NCBI RefSeq assembly: GCF_009728935.1
Contig: NZ_CP034235.1
Location: forward strand, 2,270,001 to 2,334,000
Direction: 5' to 3'
DNA from: Paenibacillus psychroresistens
GTDB lineage: Bacteria; Bacillota; Bacilli; Paenibacillales; NBRC-103111
DNA: 64,000 nucleotides
Shown: positions 26,452 to 34,578 of the stretch, piece by piece
Numbering within the stretch: the first letter of the stretch is position 1
How the letters are laid out: the number at the start of each line of letters is the position of its first letter
Notes under the pieces: generated by a model
What the model was told of the DNA's origin: nothing
The model's database searches: none
The model's input: the letters and a program-made list of their open reading frames with translations, nothing else
Program-made: the position numbers and the translations under genes

Positions 26452-26517
26452 ATATCAATATAGCGCAAAAATGATAGGGATAAAACAGAAGAATTTTATT
26501 CTTAAAAACATTATATT
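26452..26517 (+). promoter_or_regulatory. 66-bp AraC-type promoter module, copy C
   Basis: Half-sites ATATCAATATAGCGCAAAA (26452) and ATAGGGATAAAACAGAAGA (26474) lie 22 bp apart, with TATATT at 26512 and AAGAAT in the -35 position. It is the closest relative of copy A. It also fixes the next gene's start: a longer ORF running from 26435 would cross the promoter. Confidence 0.7.
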
Positions 26518-26563
26518 GAGATCAGGAATTCCAAAAATTCATCTATTGCAGGAGGAAAACACA

Positions 26564-27295
26564 TTGGGTACTTTAACGAAACAAGAAGTAGATTTTTTCA
26601 AGAAAGAAGGATATCTATTACACCATAAACCACTATTTTCGGAAGAAAAGCTCGATCAACTAAATACTATTTTTGAGGAGCATTTAGCAGAAAAGGGAGA
26701 TAAATTATCAGATGAGCTAGATACACCTCACTTCCGTGACAAACGTTTATTAGATTACTTGCTAAGTAAGGAAGCTTTAGATTTGGTCGAAGATCTGATA
26801 GGGCCTGACATTCTTTTATGGTCAAGTCATTTCATTTGTAAAGATCCCTACAAAGGCAGAATGACTCCGTGGCATGAAGATTCATCTTATTGGCAAGGAC
26901 GATTTGATAAGTACGATGGAATTGTCACCATTTGGCTTGCCCTTGACCGGAGTAATAAAGAAAATGGATGTATGCGAGTGATTCCGGGTACACATACCAA
27001 TGGATTTTCAGAATATGAAGCAGTGGATAAGAGTGTTAACACGTTTCATGCGCAAATTAAAAACATGGATGAATCCAAAGCCGTTTATTTTGAAATAGAA
27101 AAGGGAGAGTGCTCCCTTCATGATTCACGTATTATTCACGGTGCTACAGCAAATACAAGCCCTTATCGCCGTTGTGGCTATACTATGAGATTTATATCTG
27201 CTTCTACCAAGATGAATTTGGATAGAAATCCAGGCTGGAAATTCTGGCTGGCACGCGGAGAAAATATAGCAGGTAATCCGTGCGAAAATATATAA
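26564..27295 (+). CDS. Phytanoyl-CoA dioxygenase (PhyH) family Fe(II)/2-oxoglutarate oxygenase
   Basis: 243 aa from TTG 26564, 8 nt after GGAGG; upstream in-frame codons back to 26435 overlap promoter module C. The facial triad is intact: WHEDSSYW supplies His and Asp, and HDSRIIHGATANTSPYRRCGYTMRF supplies the second His and the Arg that binds 2-oxoglutarate. PhyH-family enzymes hydroxylate, demethylate or cleave varied small molecules. In a sugar-type regulon, oxidative removal of an O- or C-substituent before isomerisation is a reasonable guess. It is followed 31 nt later by the isomerase. Confidence 0.85.
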   Translation: MGTLTKQEVDFFKKEGYLLHHKPLFSEEKLDQLNTIFEEHLAEKGDKLSDELDTPHFRDKRLLDYLLSKEALDLVEDLIGPDILLWSSHFICKDPYKGRMTPWHEDSSYWQGRFDKYDGIVTIWLALDRSNKENGCMRVIPGTHTNGFSEYEAVDKSVNTFHAQIKNMDESKAVYFEIEKGECSLHDSRIIHGATANTSPYRRCGYTMRFISASTKMNLDRNPGWKFWLARGENIAGNPCENI

Positions 27296-27326
27296 TAATC
27301 TAAAAATAAGGTAAGGAGTTTATGCA

Positions 27327-28172
27327 ATGATACCTACTTTGAATCCAATGACAACAGGAGGACATGTCCCCTTTATTGACTTTTTAGATGCTGCCTATGA
27401 AGCGGGATTCCCCGCAATTGAGTATAGTATCGAGCCGTTTGCGCAGGTGGCAAGTGAACAATCGGAAGCAGCAGCCATAGAGCTCTTAACTTCACGGAAT
27501 TTACAGATTGGCAGCTTTATGCTGCCTGTTGAATTTCGCAAGGATGAACACACGTTTCAAGAACAATTAAAGGAGCTTTCCAAATTAGCTTCCTTGGCTC
27601 GCAAGCTGGGAACCGATCGCTGCTGCACATGGATGCTGCCCTCTACAGATGAACCTGTAGCTGAGTACACTAGCCGTTTTATCCGACGGTTAAGAGCTTG
27701 TGCCAAGGTACTAGGTGATCAAGGTATTCGTTTTGGTATTGAGTGGGTTGGACCGAAAACAATGCGAACCATGAAACATGATTTTATTCATACTATTCCT
27801 GGCACATTGGAATTCATAGATGCGATTGGTGAAAATAATACAGGTCTCCTGTTTGATAGCTTTCATTGGTTTACATCTCATGCCAGTATTGAAGATATTT
27901 TAGGTTTAACGGAACAGCAAATTGTATTGGTTCATATCAATGATGCTCCTAATAAACCTAAAGACGAACAGATTGATATGGAGCGATTGCTGCCTGGTGA
28001 GGGAATCATAGATTTAGCTGGAATGCTTGGTGCGCTTCGCAAAATTGGTTATAACCACGCTGTATCTGTAGAAACCTTTGGTACAGAGCTTCCAAACATG
28101 CATCCAAATGAAGCAGCCATCAAAACAAAAGCAGCTGTAGATCGCGTTCTTGGAAACATCCGTTCCATTTAA
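27327..28172 (+). CDS. Sugar phosphate isomerase/epimerase (AP endonuclease 2-like TIM barrel)
   Basis: 281 aa. The fold is that of the xylose-isomerase-like family (IolE/IolI/Hyi-type): GFPAIEYSIEP near the start, GIRFGIEWVGPK, GLLFDSFHWF, VLVHINDAP and HAVSVETFG, which supply the acid and His metal ligands in order. Members isomerise, epimerise or dehydrate keto-sugars and inososes. It is the last gene of the PhyH unit and is followed by a terminator. With three dehydrogenases and an importer under the same promoter module, it probably acts late in one catabolic route. Confidence 0.85.
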   Translation: MIPTLNPMTTGGHVPFIDFLDAAYEAGFPAIEYSIEPFAQVASEQSEAAAIELLTSRNLQIGSFMLPVEFRKDEHTFQEQLKELSKLASLARKLGTDRCCTWMLPSTDEPVAEYTSRFIRRLRACAKVLGDQGIRFGIEWVGPKTMRTMKHDFIHTIPGTLEFIDAIGENNTGLLFDSFHWFTSHASIEDILGLTEQQIVLVHINDAPNKPKDEQIDMERLLPGEGIIDLAGMLGALRKIGYNHAVSVETFGTELPNMHPNEAAIKTKAAVDRVLGNIRSI

Positions 28173-28182
28173 TACTGTTGTA

Positions 28183-28222
28183 AAAGCCCATTCGCTATTA
28201 TAGGAGTGGGCTTCTTCATTTT
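28183..28222 (+). terminator. Rho-independent terminator after the isomerase gene
   Basis: AAGCCCA-TC pairs with GGA-TGGGCTT across a short AT-rich loop, followed by CTTCATTTTTAC. It ends the AraC-linked locus. Confidence 0.75.
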
Positions 28223-28304
28223 TACATAGTTATATATAGAGGATGTTCTAACTATTATAAAATTGGTAATAATAGAGAAGATAGTGATTTCAAGGGGGAA
28301 ATAT

Positions 28305-28769
28305 ATGAATACGAATACGAATACTAAGAATTTATTTATTAGCGCTTTTATACTGGGGCTTGGATTTATGGGATCGTTGGATGGAATCGTTTTTCACCAG
28401 TTTTTACAATGGCATCATGTTATTGACCATCAGAATCACAGAATAGAATTGTTTTCGGATGGGGTCTTTAATCTAGTGGTAACATTGCTGCTAGTATTTG
28501 CTTGTATAAAGATTTTTAGAGATGCGCTCCATAATAGAATAGGGTTTAGCTGGAGGATATTCATTGGCTCTATCATTGTTGGTGCTGGTTCTTTTAATCT
28601 GTTTGAAGGATTGATTGACCATCAAATATTGGGTTTGCATCACGTAAGATCAAATAGCCCAAATTGGTTCATTTATGATATTGGTTATTTGATATCCGGA
28701 GTACTGCTCATAATCATTGGAACTATTTATTTAAATCTAAAAATGCAATTTAGACAAAGGGAACGATAA
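28305..28769 (+). CDS. DUF2243 family membrane protein
   Basis: 154 aa from ATG 28305 behind AAGGGGGAA; an extension to 28263 lacks a site. Four predicted membrane segments carry the histidine-rich signature of the family: SLDGIVFHQFLQWHHVIDH, SDGVFNLV, LFEGLIDHQILGLHHVR and DIGYLISG. The membrane-face histidines look able to bind metal or haem, but no function is established for DUF2243. It is a single gene between two loci. The first codons repeat AATACG, giving an NTNTNT tail. Confidence 0.85.
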   Translation: MNTNTNTKNLFISAFILGLGFMGSLDGIVFHQFLQWHHVIDHQNHRIELFSDGVFNLVVTLLLVFACIKIFRDALHNRIGFSWRIFIGSIIVGAGSFNLFEGLIDHQILGLHHVRSNSPNWFIYDIGYLISGVLLIIIGTIYLNLKMQFRQRER

Positions 28770-28876
28770 AAGCCGTCCTAATTCTATTATTGTAATTGTA
28801 GTTAATTTAAATTATGGTATTATAATCAATTAGTTTTGATTATTTGTACATAGGGGTAATGAGGAGAGCGATACTA

Positions 28877-30124
28877 GTGGACCGAATGAAAGGTACTAAT
28901 AATCGGCGGGTTAAAAGCATGAACCGCTCAACGGTATTGCAATATATTCGCAATCAAGGGCAGATCTCCAAAGCAGATATTGCACAACAGACTCATTTAA
29001 GCTTTACAGCTGTCACTAACATTATAGAGGAATTAATCTCCTGCCAGGTCATCTGTGAAAGCGGCTATGATGAATCCTCAGGTGGCAGAAAACCTCAGCT
29101 TTATAAACTTAAAAAGGACCGTTATTACTCAGTTGGTATCCATTTGAGTATTACACGCATTCGTGTTGCTATCCTAGATTTAGAGGGGAATATATACGCG
29201 CAATATGAAACGGTTACGAATAAGGACACCTTTCAAACAAATGCGATTATTTTGCAATTAATTACTTGTCTTGAGGAAGCAATAGCGGATTCAAAATTGG
29301 AGCGGAGCAAAATTCTTGGAATCGGAATGGGAATTCCCGGACCGCTAAATCCATTTGATGGTATTGTGTTATCCCCGCCTAATATGAAAGGCTTGGAATC
29401 GGTTCCTCTTAAACAAATTATTACAGATCATTTTCAGCTTGAGACATTTATTGAGAAGGATGCCAATTTAATTGCACTTGGTGAATATTGGCAAGGAGCA
29501 GGACGAGGAAAGAAAAATGTTTTCTATTTGGATGCAGATGTTGGCATTGGCAGTGGCTTAATCGTAGATAGTAAGCTTTACCATGGATTTCCTTATGGTG
29601 CTGGTGAAGTAGGGCACGGTACGATAAACATCGATGGGCCTCGCTGCAATTGCGGCAATTATGGCTGCCTTGAAGTGGTCGCATCTGGACTTGCAATCAT
29701 GCGCCGAGTAAGCGAAGAGATTAGAAGGGGAGCAGATGCTTCTTTTAGAGCTCAATACCTTGCAGATGAAGAATCTGTTACTATTTATACCATTTTAGAT
29801 GCAGCAAATGATGGCGATGTACTCGCAAAGCAATTACTGCAAGAATCGGCGAGGTACGTGAGTATTGCAATTGGCAATGTGATTAATTTGCTTATGCCGG
29901 AAATTGTGATCATTGGCGGCACGTTAACGCATAATTACACACCTTATTTTGAGCTAATTAAAGAGTCGGCTTTAAACCGGATTTTTTCTTCCTTTGCTCA
30001 GAATATTCATATCGAGAGATCAGAGCTTGGCATGCTTGGCGGTGCGGTTGGAGCTGGAACACTTATTCTAGAGAATTTCTTCAGTAAGAATCTCGATGAT
30101 TTACTTGATTCAGTGCACAACTAA
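28877..30124 (+). CDS. ROK family transcriptional repressor (NagC/XylR type)
   Basis: 415 aa from GTG 28877, 10 nt after GAGGAG; other starts (28844 or ATG 28886) are possible. The N-terminal winged helix is clear (ISKADIAQQTHLSFTAVTNIIEEL), followed by a ROK sugar-binding domain with DANLIALGEY and the zinc motif CNCGNYGCLE. It lies upstream of an SIS isomerase, a ROK kinase and a GH38 mannosidase and probably represses them. A partial palindrome AATCAATTAGTTTTGATT (28824-28841) and TATAAT (28821) lie just before the gene and may allow autoregulation. Confidence 0.88.
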   Translation: MDRMKGTNNRRVKSMNRSTVLQYIRNQGQISKADIAQQTHLSFTAVTNIIEELISCQVICESGYDESSGGRKPQLYKLKKDRYYSVGIHLSITRIRVAILDLEGNIYAQYETVTNKDTFQTNAIILQLITCLEEAIADSKLERSKILGIGMGIPGPLNPFDGIVLSPPNMKGLESVPLKQIITDHFQLETFIEKDANLIALGEYWQGAGRGKKNVFYLDADVGIGSGLIVDSKLYHGFPYGAGEVGHGTINIDGPRCNCGNYGCLEVVASGLAIMRRVSEEIRRGADASFRAQYLADEESVTIYTILDAANDGDVLAKQLLQESARYVSIAIGNVINLLMPEIVIIGGTLTHNYTPYFELIKESALNRIFSSFAQNIHIERSELGMLGGAVGAGTLILENFFSKNLDDLLDSVHN

Positions 30125-30148
30125 TTGAAACGTTTGTAAAGTAATATG

Positions 30149-30187
30149 TATCGACACTTATTAATACTATATTAATAAGTGTCGATA
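30149..30187. repeat. 39-bp perfect inverted repeat between ROK regulator and SIS operon
   Basis: Arms TATCGACACTTATTAATA (30149-30166) and its exact complement (30170-30187) flank a 3-nt CTA spacer. A TTGACA element follows at 30194. No T-tract follows, so it is more likely an operator or a processed hairpin than a terminator. The ROK repressor is the obvious candidate ligand. Confidence 0.85.
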
Positions 30188-30272
30188 TTTATGTTGACAT
30201 CCATTAATTATAAACTTAATATAATTAATAATAAGCGAACTTATTAAACTTAAATAAATAAGTTTAATTGAT

Positions 30273-30288
30273 CTGTAAACGTATACAG
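30273..30288 (+). promoter_or_regulatory. cre-like operator before the SIS/ROK/GH38 operon
   Basis: CTGTAAACGTATACAG is a near-perfect 16-bp palindrome whose inner 14 bases match the cre consensus with one mismatch. It lies 44 nt before ATG 30332, downstream of the TTGACA at 30194, a place suited to CcpA repression. An inverted AACTTATT/AATAAGTT lies just upstream. Confidence 0.55.
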
Positions 30289-30331
30289 GTTTATGAAATA
30301 CCCATAAAAGTTGTGAAAGGATTGAACTAGT

Positions 30332-30967
30332 ATGAACCACCATCTACAGACTCTTCAGAACAAATATCCTGATTTGCAAGATTGCCTACCGCAAATTCAA
30401 CAATCCTTTAATCTCTTAGAAAGCTGCTATAGGCATAACGGCAAAGTATTGATCGCCGGAAATGGAGGCAGCGCAGCCGATAGCGAGCACATTGTCGGGG
30501 AGCTGATGAAAGGTTTTATGTTAGCTAGACCGATTCCGCAATCATTCCGTAATCATTTCTCGGAGCTATTTCCGGAAGAAAATGACGAGATTTGTGACGG
30601 CTTGCAAGGAGCATTGCCCGCTATTTCTCTAGTAAGCCAGACCGCTTTCATGACGGCCTATTCCAATGACATTTCATCTGATATGATTTTCGCTCAGCAG
30701 GTATATGGATATGGAACAGAAGGGGATGTATTTCTTGGGCTTAGCACCTCGGGTAACTCTCGCAACATTATTCGTGCGATTCAAATTGCCAAAGCAAAAG
30801 GAATGAAAACCATTGGATTAACGGGAGCTGCGGGCGGGAAAATGAAAGCGCTATGTGATGTTACCATTACAGTACCCTATCAAATGACCCCTGACATTCA
30901 AGAACGGCACCTGCCTATCTACCATACTCTGTGCATAATGCTAGAAGAGGTGTTTTTCGGAGAATGA
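30332..30967 (+). CDS. SIS domain sugar isomerase (GmhA-like)
   Basis: 211 aa. It resembles phosphoheptose isomerase GmhA: AGNGGSAADSEHIVGELMKGF near residue 45 and LSTSGNSRNIIRAI for phosphosugar binding, then ERHLPIYHTLCIMLEE with the catalytic His region. GmhA makes D-glycero-D-manno-heptose 7-phosphate from sedoheptulose 7-phosphate. In this operon with a sugar kinase and alpha-mannosidase, a catabolic ketose/aldose-phosphate isomerase is as likely. The 3' end overlaps the next ATG (ATGA). Confidence 0.8.
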   Translation: MNHHLQTLQNKYPDLQDCLPQIQQSFNLLESCYRHNGKVLIAGNGGSAADSEHIVGELMKGFMLARPIPQSFRNHFSELFPEENDEICDGLQGALPAISLVSQTAFMTAYSNDISSDMIFAQQVYGYGTEGDVFLGLSTSGNSRNIIRAIQIAKAKGMKTIGLTGAAGGKMKALCDVTITVPYQMTPDIQERHLPIYHTLCIMLEEVFFGE

Positions 30968-31947
30968 TCACTTATGCAGGCATAGATATTGGTGGAACTA
31001 AATGTGCAGTTACAATCGGTCGTGCAGAGAATAATCACATTGAGTTGGTTGATAAAGTCATTTTCCCCACAGAGCACACACCAGAAAAATCGATTCAACG
31101 AATTATTATTGAACTAGATCAGCTATTCAATCAATATCCAGAAGATAAACAACGGTTAATCGCCATTGGTATTAGCTGCGGTGGACCTCTTGATAGCAAA
31201 CGAGGCATCATCCTCTCACCGCCTAATCTACCCAATTGGGATCGAATTGATATCATTGGACCGATACAAAGTCACTTTAATGTACCTACTGGTTTACAGA
31301 ATGACGCCAATGCATGCGCACTGGCAGAATGGCAATGGGGAGCTGGTCAGGGGACGCGAAATATGATTTTTCTAACCTTTGGTACGGGAATGGGAGCAGG
31401 TCTCATATTGGATGGTCGGCTGTATTCAGGGACTAACGATAATGCCGGCGAGGTAGGTCATATTCGACTAGCTGAGCAAGGGCCAATTGGGTATAACAAA
31501 GCAGGATCATTTGAAGGATTCTGTAGTGGCGGAGGTATTGCCAGGCTTGCACAATCGATGCTGAGAAAACGTATGGATGCTGGAGATTCGCTTCCTTCCT
31601 TCTTTAAGCAGTCGAATGACATTGAGGGAGTCTCCACAAAAGATATAGCTGAAGCAGCTCAATCTGGGGATGCCTTTGCAATTGGTATTTTTCAAGAGGT
31701 CGGACGAAAGCTTGGACGCGGAATCGCGCTGCTTATTGATATACTCAATCCGCAAAAGGTTGTCATTGGCAGTATTTACGGACGGCAAAAAGAGCTTATT
31801 GAGCCTTATATGCGCGAAGAGCTTGAGAATGAAGCTCTACCGAACACCCTTTCAGTTTGCGAGATTGTGCCTGCAGGATTAGGAGAGCAAGTCGGAGATT
31901 ATGCAGCACTGTCAGTTGCTAGGGATTTACATTTAAATCAATCATAA
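30964..31947 (+). CDS. ROK family sugar kinase
   Basis: 327 aa from ATG 30964, overlapping the SIS stop; an ORF extension to 30931 lies inside that gene. It has the ATP-binding DIGGTKCAVTIG at the N-terminus, SCGGPLDSKRG, and NDANACALAEWQWGAG with the catalytic Asp, and has no DNA-binding domain. The zinc motif CxCGxxGCxE normal for ROK glucokinases is missing; instead the protein reads NKAGSFEGFCSGGGIARL. This subgroup is often annotated only as ROK kinase. It probably phosphorylates mannose or a related hexose released by the GH38 enzyme. Confidence 0.85.
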   Translation: MITYAGIDIGGTKCAVTIGRAENNHIELVDKVIFPTEHTPEKSIQRIIIELDQLFNQYPEDKQRLIAIGISCGGPLDSKRGIILSPPNLPNWDRIDIIGPIQSHFNVPTGLQNDANACALAEWQWGAGQGTRNMIFLTFGTGMGAGLILDGRLYSGTNDNAGEVGHIRLAEQGPIGYNKAGSFEGFCSGGGIARLAQSMLRKRMDAGDSLPSFFKQSNDIEGVSTKDIAEAAQSGDAFAIGIFQEVGRKLGRGIALLIDILNPQKVVIGSIYGRQKELIEPYMREELENEALPNTLSVCEIVPAGLGEQVGDYAALSVARDLHLNQS

Positions 31948-31970
31948 TTTGGAAGGAATGATCAAGTACT

Positions 31971-34466
31971 ATGGAAAAAGAAATTCAGCTTCACATGATA
32001 GGCAATGCACATTTGGATCCCGTTTGGCTTTGGCAATGGCAGGAAGGATATGCAGAGATAAAAGCAACCTTTCGCTCTGCGTTGGACCGTATGAATGAAT
32101 TTCCTGAGTTTATTTTCACTTGCGCCGGTGCTGCTTATTATCAGTGGATTGAACAAAATGCTCCGGAAATGTTTGAAGAAATACATAGTCGGGTGAAGGA
32201 AGGACGCTGGGTTATCGTTGGTGGATGGTGGATTCAACCAGACTGTAATATTCCCGCTGGAGAATCATTCGTCAGGCACGGATTGTACAGCCAACGATAT
32301 TTTCAAGAGAAATTTGGTGTAATGGCAAAAGTAGGTTATAACGTTGATTCTTTCGGCCATCATAATATGCTGCCGCAAATTCTTAAGAAAAGCGGGATGG
32401 ATTATTATGTATACATGCGTCCAGAAGAACATGAAAAGAGTATGGAGCGCAATTTATTCTGGTGGGAAAGTCTAGACGGCAGCCGAGTTATGACATTCAG
32501 AAATCCGATTAGCTATAATAACTGGAATCCTAAGAAGCATGAGGATGCTGTACAGAGCAAAGCCCTTGAAGTGCTTGAACTTGCAGAGAAGCATGAACAT
32601 AATCTAATGTGCTTCTATGGAGTTGGTAATCATGGCGGCGGACCCACTATTGCCAATTTGCAATCGATTCAGCAGCTTCAAGATGAGCATTCAAAGGGGC
32701 AATTTAAGCTTAGCTCTCCCAATGCATACTTTAAAGAAATGGAGCTTAGTAATCCTGCTATTCCCGTTTTTACGGATGATTTGCAGCACCATGCAAGCGG
32801 CTGCTATTCCGCGCATTCAGAAACAAAAGCTTTGAATCGCAGGGCCGAGCATCGGTTGTTAACAGCTGAAAAATTCAGCACCTTCTCGCATTTAATTGCT
32901 GGATTCGAGTATCCGGCCACCGAAATTCGCCGTGGGTGGAATAATGTGATGTTCAACCAATTTCACGATATTATGGGCGGATGCTCCATTAAAGAAGCCT
33001 TTGATGATTCAAGGGATGCTTATGGCGAATCACTTAATAATGCAGCAGTTTCCTTAAATGCCGCACTGCAGAAAATCTCTTGGTCAATTGATACCATGAA
33101 GGATGAAATTCAATCATTAAATAAAGATATGGATTGGCAGCTTTGGGAGCAAAAGGATGCCGGGATCCCAGTTGTTGTCTTTAACCCGCTGTCTTGGAAG
33201 ATCCTAGCCCCGATTCAAATTAATAAAAGAGTAAAAAGTGTTACTGATGCTGATGGTGAGGCAATCGAATATCAAATTGTACGTGGATCGCGAACGAATG
33301 TCGACGGAGATAAATTTGACACTTTGTTCATGGGGCGAATTCCGGCAATGGGCTATAAAGTCTTTTGGATCTATAAGGAGAAGGAGCTGCCAACTCCTGC
33401 TTCCACACAATGTCTCCTTGCAGAGACATATGCGCTGGAGAATAACTGGTACCGTCTTGAGATTGAACCCCATACTGGGCATGTTCGAAGATTGTACGAC
33501 AAACAAAACAAGGTTGAGGTATTGAGCGGTAAAGGCGCAGTTCCCATCGTTATTGATGAGCATCATTGCGATACTTGGGCACATGGGGTATTCGAATTCC
33601 GTAATGAAATCGCTACATTCTCGGATGCACAAGTTACCTTACTAGAATCGGGTCCACTGCGTGCTAAAATCCGCGTAACGAATCGCTACAACCATTCGGT
33701 TCTGCAGCAGGATTTCATGCTATATCGTGATAAGCCAGGGGTTGAAGTGAAGGTGAAGCTCGACTGGCATGAAAAACACAAGATGCTCAAGCTTTCATTT
33801 CCTGTACACGTAACTGATCCTAAGGCTACCTATGAAATTCCATATGGTTATATTGAAAGGCCTGTGAACGGTGAAGAAGAGCCTGGACAGCAATGGCTTG
33901 ATGTAACAGGAATCCCAGTATCAGGTGATTTGCCGCAATACGGACTTACGCTATTTAACGATTCGAAATATAGCTTTGATGTCAAGGACAACGACTTGAG
34001 AATGACAGTTGTACGAAGCCCAATTTATGCAGACCATTACGGTGAACGTGATGACCAGTGTGAGTTTATGGACCAAGGGGTGCAAGAATTCCGTTATGCG
34101 CTAGCTTCCCACGTTGGAGACTGGCGTAATGCTGAAGCCTCTAAAAAAGCTTACGAGCTAAACGTTCCACCTATTCACATAATTGAAACCTATCACAAAG
34201 GCATTTTGCCACAAATAGCTGAAGGTATCCAAGTTACTGCTGAGAATCTCATAGTTACGGTTTTCAAGAAATCTGAAGATGGTAATGGTTATATTTTGCG
34301 GTTCTATGAAACAAATGGCCAGGATGGGGAAACAGATTTGGCGATACCGGCGTTGAATCGGAAGTGGACCGTACCTTTCACTAAATGCGAAATTAAAACA
34401 TTATGGATTCCAATAGATCCGAAGCAAGCTGTAACAGAAGTCAATATGATTGAGATGCCTATTTAA
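31971..34466 (+). CDS. Alpha-mannosidase, glycoside hydrolase family 38
   Basis: 831 aa, no signal peptide, so it acts on imported oligosaccharides. GH38 signatures are in order: GNAHLDPVWLW (zinc ligands H14 and D16), GYNVDSFGHHNMLPQIL with nucleophile D126, and FNQFHDIMGGCSIKEAFDD (zinc-ligand region). The C-terminal beta-domains follow (LSGKGAVPIVIDEHH...). Members remove terminal alpha-mannosyl residues. It is the last gene of the SIS/ROK unit and is followed by a terminator. The exporting GH99/WbsX-like protein at 3.2 kb could supply mannose-type fragments, though this is speculative. Confidence 0.92.
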   Translation: MEKEIQLHMIGNAHLDPVWLWQWQEGYAEIKATFRSALDRMNEFPEFIFTCAGAAYYQWIEQNAPEMFEEIHSRVKEGRWVIVGGWWIQPDCNIPAGESFVRHGLYSQRYFQEKFGVMAKVGYNVDSFGHHNMLPQILKKSGMDYYVYMRPEEHEKSMERNLFWWESLDGSRVMTFRNPISYNNWNPKKHEDAVQSKALEVLELAEKHEHNLMCFYGVGNHGGGPTIANLQSIQQLQDEHSKGQFKLSSPNAYFKEMELSNPAIPVFTDDLQHHASGCYSAHSETKALNRRAEHRLLTAEKFSTFSHLIAGFEYPATEIRRGWNNVMFNQFHDIMGGCSIKEAFDDSRDAYGESLNNAAVSLNAALQKISWSIDTMKDEIQSLNKDMDWQLWEQKDAGIPVVVFNPLSWKILAPIQINKRVKSVTDADGEAIEYQIVRGSRTNVDGDKFDTLFMGRIPAMGYKVFWIYKEKELPTPASTQCLLAETYALENNWYRLEIEPHTGHVRRLYDKQNKVEVLSGKGAVPIVIDEHHCDTWAHGVFEFRNEIATFSDAQVTLLESGPLRAKIRVTNRYNHSVLQQDFMLYRDKPGVEVKVKLDWHEKHKMLKLSFPVHVTDPKATYEIPYGYIERPVNGEEEPGQQWLDVTGIPVSGDLPQYGLTLFNDSKYSFDVKDNDLRMTVVRSPIYADHYGERDDQCEFMDQGVQEFRYALASHVGDWRNAEASKKAYELNVPPIHIIETYHKGILPQIAEGIQVTAENLIVTVFKKSEDGNGYILRFYETNGQDGETDLAIPALNRKWTVPFTKCEIKTLWIPIDPKQAVTEVNMIEMPI

Positions 34467-34486
34467 GTCGATTAAATATAACAAAC

Positions 34487-34535
34487 ACCACTTTCTTATC
34501 AGGAAAATATAACTCCGGATAGAAGGTGGTTTTTG
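34487..34535 (+). terminator. Rho-independent terminator after GH38 gene
   Basis: ACCACTTTCTTATC pairs with GGATAGAAGGTGGT across a ~16-nt loop, followed by TTTTTGG. It separates the mannosidase operon from the AraC gene on the other strand. Confidence 0.8.
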
Positions 34536-34578
34536 GCTACACTATACCTATGCATTAATTTCTAGTTTGCTTTGTTAC

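Noticed and set aside
28824..28841. AATCAATTAGTTTTGATT as the ROK operator
   Set aside because: Only six-base arms in very AT-rich sequence; mentioned with the gene but not listed as a site.
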